A stretch of 53,752 nucleotides of DNA from Chara braunii. Lineage: Eukaryota > Streptophyta > Charophyceae > Charales > Characeae. The position numbers and the translations under genes are program-made. Under the pieces are notes generated by a model that saw only the letters and a list, made by a program, of their open reading frames with translations, did not search any database and was not told the origin of the DNA. The stretch's first letter is position 1. Each line of letters opens with the position of its first letter. The stretch is from positions 480,582 through 534,333 of the forward strand of contig BFEA01000601.1 in NCBI GenBank assembly GCA_003427395.1, given 5' to 3'. Positions 51,530 to 53,752 of this stretch are shown piece after piece.

Positions 51530-51540
51530 AGATTACTGGG

Positions 51541-51768
51541 AGGGTAGGGAGTGTGGGAACAGGGGTAGGATAGATCACTCAAGCAATATACAGTCCCCTG
51601 TCCCAATGTGGACTATACATCTGATCAAAAGAAAAACAACTTAAAATTCGAAATTAGAAATAATAACGAATTCATAATCAATAAAATTTAATTAATGATT
51701 AATAACGAATTAATAGTCTCTTAACAATAATCAATAAAGTTAATTAACGAATTTTAAATTGTGGAAAG
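51541..51768. other. AT-rich stretch, no gene
   Basis: Many TTAAT/AATTAA repeats (ATTAATGATTAATAACGAATTAATAG). It is the target of the following solo LTR. It may be the remnant of the E3 5' LTR, but no match to the E3 LTR start was found. Confidence 0.4.
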
Positions 51769-52655
51769 TGCGAGGCCATTGCCTCTTATTGCAGCCCGTC
51801 GGCCGCCCTAAGTGAAGGCAGGCTCGACGAGGCCCTCAGGGCCCTTTTTTTGGCCACCACGCAACTCAGGGAAATTCAGGCAGTTGCGCAGCGCCAGTTG
51901 GTTCAGTGAACCCAGGCCCTGGGCCGCCTGTGTGACTGTATGTAAAGCAGGCCCTGGGCTGAATACGGGTACCGGGCCAAACACAGGCCGAAGGCAGTTG
52001 GGCACATGCAACCACTCCAGGCCCAAGGCCTGCTCTCGTCGTGCTGGGCCTCAGGCTACCGGGGCCTACTGGAAGCTTCCTGGGACTGGACGCAGGCAGG
52101 CCACTTGGATATAGGAAAGGGCCTGCCTCCTGATTGGGCATTCCGGTGCTGGCTGCATGCTGCGCAAGCGCTTCTGCTGCGCTATTTGCTGGCTGGCGCC
52201 TACACTCTCACGGGCGAGCAGGGAAGGAGCACCCAGCCATAGCCGAGCTGCGCTGCTGTAAGCTAGGTGAGGCGCAGGGTGGTCCTTGGGTTCAAGTGGC
52301 ATCTGTGTGAGTGTAGCGCGAGACATACCTGGTGCTGGAAGTGTGCAACATTGGTCGCCATATGCTCGTACTTCGGGAATGCTGTTGACGTCATCTTTCG
52401 GCTTCATAGTATAGGCTAGATAGGATCTGCCACATGTAGTCTGGGCGCCGAGTGCCAGATAGGATAAATCAACTCTGGTTCTTCGTTGATGATGATGGGA
52501 CTATTTCAGCATTGTCAATTATGAACTCTTGGTGTGTTCTTATTTGGTGAATCTCGTAATGCAATTCTGCTGTTGGTTCGAGGTCAAGACTATCTGGACT
52601 CATATGTATGATGCTGTTTGATTGCTGAAGTTCGCTATTGCTCATCTTCCTTGCA
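51769..52655 (+). mobile_element. Solo LTR, B-like subfamily, plus strand
   Basis: It begins TGCGAGGCC and ends CATCTTCCTTGCA, like LTR B in reverse. AAAG flanks both sides (51765-51768, 52656-52659), a 4-bp target duplication. Shared landmarks with B: CGCCCTAAGTGAAGGC (about 51803), CAGGCAGTTGCGCAGCGCCAGTTGGTT (about 51879), CAGGCCCTGG, and GTACTTCGGGAATGCTG (about 52369). The middle is more diverged. No PBS-like sequence that fits well follows. Confidence 0.8.
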
Positions 52656-52659
52656 AAAG

Positions 52660-53190
52660 ATTGGGTATCCGTGGAGATCACTTCTGGTCCAGGAGTTCAC
52701 CGTTTGTTAGTGAACTGCCCGGAAGTTGCAGTTCTGAGGTACGATTTCCGAACAGTTTGCCAAATGAAAAAAAATTCGGATAGTCAGGAAGAGAAAACAC
52801 TCGAATTTTCGAAAAAAAACATGAAATTTTGGGAATTTCAACCTAACAAGTCCGATTTCCAGAAGGTCGAAGTCCGTATTCGAAAATTCGCAATTAGGGA
52901 AAAGAAAAATTCGCGAAAATTTCGGATTCCAACCCTAATTTTCTGCGATTTTGCGGAATTTCTGGTTTTACAGTTCCAAAACATGGCCCAAATTGAACGA
53001 AAAACCAAAATTTTATCGCAACCCTAATTCCAGTACCGAAACAACACAGGATACCGATTTAAAACGAATACGGAATAAAAACAGAATGCCAAATAAAAAC
53101 AGAATACCGAATTGAAATCAGAATACCGAATTAAAACAGAATACCGAATTAAAATCAGAATACCGAATTAAAACAGAGTACCGAATTTAA
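52660..53190. repeat. AT-rich region with ATACCGAATTAAAACAGA minisatellite
   Basis: 52770-53030 is rich in AAAATTCG/CGAATTTT words and AACCCTAATT (not telomeric arrays). 53085-53185 holds about five units of 18-20 bases, GAATACCGAATTAAAAYCA. No gene; the open frame at 52638-53027 is low-complexity. Confidence 0.75.
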
Positions 53191-53752
53191 ACCAGGGCTG
53201 GTCCCCGGATGGACCGGGGAGCCCTCCCCCGACCGGTGTCCTCCCGGTTGGACAGGCCGGTGCCCTGGGCCGGTTCCCTCCCGGTTGCCCCCAGTGCATT
53301 TTCGCTGGGGCCTCAAAAAAAAATTTCGGCGGCGGGGTTGTATTTTTCAGGCGCCGTGGGGGCAGGCCGTCACCTGCAATTCGGAAACCGGGTCCTGCAG
53401 GCCCTGCTTTTCCTTGTTCGAAAAGCGGCCGATCTTGGCCGTCGATCCTCGCAGATCGGCGGCCAAGATCGGCTGCTGTTTTCAAACTTGGACGCGGGAA
53501 GTGTCAGGGGGTGAGCGGGGGACAACGATTCGGTCGTTCAACCCCGCTCACCCCCGCTCGACACATCGGAAGGAGCGCCGTCGTCGTCCGCCCTACCCCC
53601 CGCCCCCCGCTGTTGGAGAGCGTCGACGTCGTCGTCCAGTAGCTGGAGAGCGTCGTCGTCGGCCACCCGCCAGCCAGCCGCGCCATCGCTTGGTAGTCGC
53701 GCCGTTGCCCCCCCCCCAGTTATGCAGATAAACTCACCAAAGACTCCTCACC
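53191..53752. repeat. GC-rich terminal region with two strong hairpins
   Basis: An abrupt rise in GC. GCCGATCTTGGCCG (53428-53441) pairs with CGGCCAAGATCGGC (53460-53473). GGGGGTGAGCGGGG (53507-53520) pairs with CCCCGCTCACCCCC (53542-53555). Then CTGGAGAGCGTCG.CGTCGTC repeats (about 53614 and 53642). Open frames on both strands are composition effects. It may be the end of another repeat that continues past the window. Confidence 0.6.

Larger units (their letters stand above)
45776..51540 (-). mobile_element. Element E3: Ty3/gypsy chromovirus-like retrotransposon, internal region
   Basis: The order on the minus strand is gag N-terminus (51529-51050), gag capsid (50661-49831), damaged zinc knuckle (about 49785-49747), protease (49556 on), RT (48552-47680), RNase H (47675-47373), integrase (47351-45798), polypurine tract and LTR. 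It is a different family from E1 and E2, judging by RT and gag sequence. The 5' LTR and PBS were not recognised; an AT-rich stretch and a solo LTR of another family follow at the right. Confidence 0.85.

Noticed and set aside
52930-52950. Telomere-like AACCCTAA
   Set aside because: Only isolated single words here and near 15130 and 15425, not arrays.
53285-53731. 148-codon Arg/Pro-rich frame near the end
   Set aside because: Composition effect of GC-rich repeats; no motif, and the opposite strand is equally open.

Overview
The window looks like repeat-dominated nuclear DNA of a green-lineage (streptophyte) eukaryote. The support is as follows: Ty3/gypsy LTR retrotransposons whose primer-binding sites match the 3' end of plant initiator-Met tRNA; a fragment of plant-type mitochondrial small-subunit rRNA; and two exons of a plant-like RBM25 RNA-binding protein with ordinary GT-AG introns. 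There is no operon structure and no bacterial signal. A charophyte alga such as Chara is my guess from overall style; it is an inference, not something I could test. Two assembly gaps (18080-18219 and 31296-31830) and a run of single-base Ns (7484-8885) are present.

Left third (1-17323): nested gypsy elements. The 3' end of one element (E0: integrase tail 126-626, polypurine tract, LTR 'C' from 781) is interrupted by a 12.8-kb element (E1, 2016-14794, TSD CTTT). E1 has matching LTRs ('A'), an iMet primer-binding site, a long leader, a broken gag, and two different pol segments joined head to tail: a divergent FLDD-type protease/RT followed by a canonical protease-RT-RNaseH-integrase. Its 5' LTR is itself split by a solo LTR ('B', 2791-3833, TSD AAAT). 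Downstream lie compound TC/CA microsatellites and a 751-bp tandem duplication.

Middle (17324-37000): solo LTRs and LTR-like repeats (D, E, G, F, H, C), a foldback hairpin, a possible LINE fragment, the mitochondrial rRNA insert, the only host gene seen (RBM25-like, minus strand, exons at 28806-28893 and 27998-28335), a long pyrimidine-rich tract with a 280-bp direct repeat, tandem tRNA-related SINE-like units (33702-34037) and minisatellites.

Right third (37000-53752): a second nest on the minus strand. Element E3 (gag to integrase, about 51.5 to 45.8 kb) has a clear polypurine tract and the first 112 bp of its 3' LTR; that LTR is interrupted by element E2 (37892-45663, TSD TAGG), whose integrase is fused by deletion to its own 3' LTR. 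A plus-strand solo LTR of a B-like subfamily (51769-52655, TSD AAAG) and an AT-rich then GC-rich terminal stretch with strong hairpins finish the window.

All retrotransposon genes carry frameshifts, stops or deletions, except the E3 integrase, which is one long open frame. Cross-family patterns are the most interesting content: every LTR insertion whose ends I could fix has a 4-bp target duplication, and unrelated LTR families share an ACTTACCTG motif (the U1 snRNA 5' end, or an antisense splice donor) and a GCCATAGCTGCGCC-like motif.
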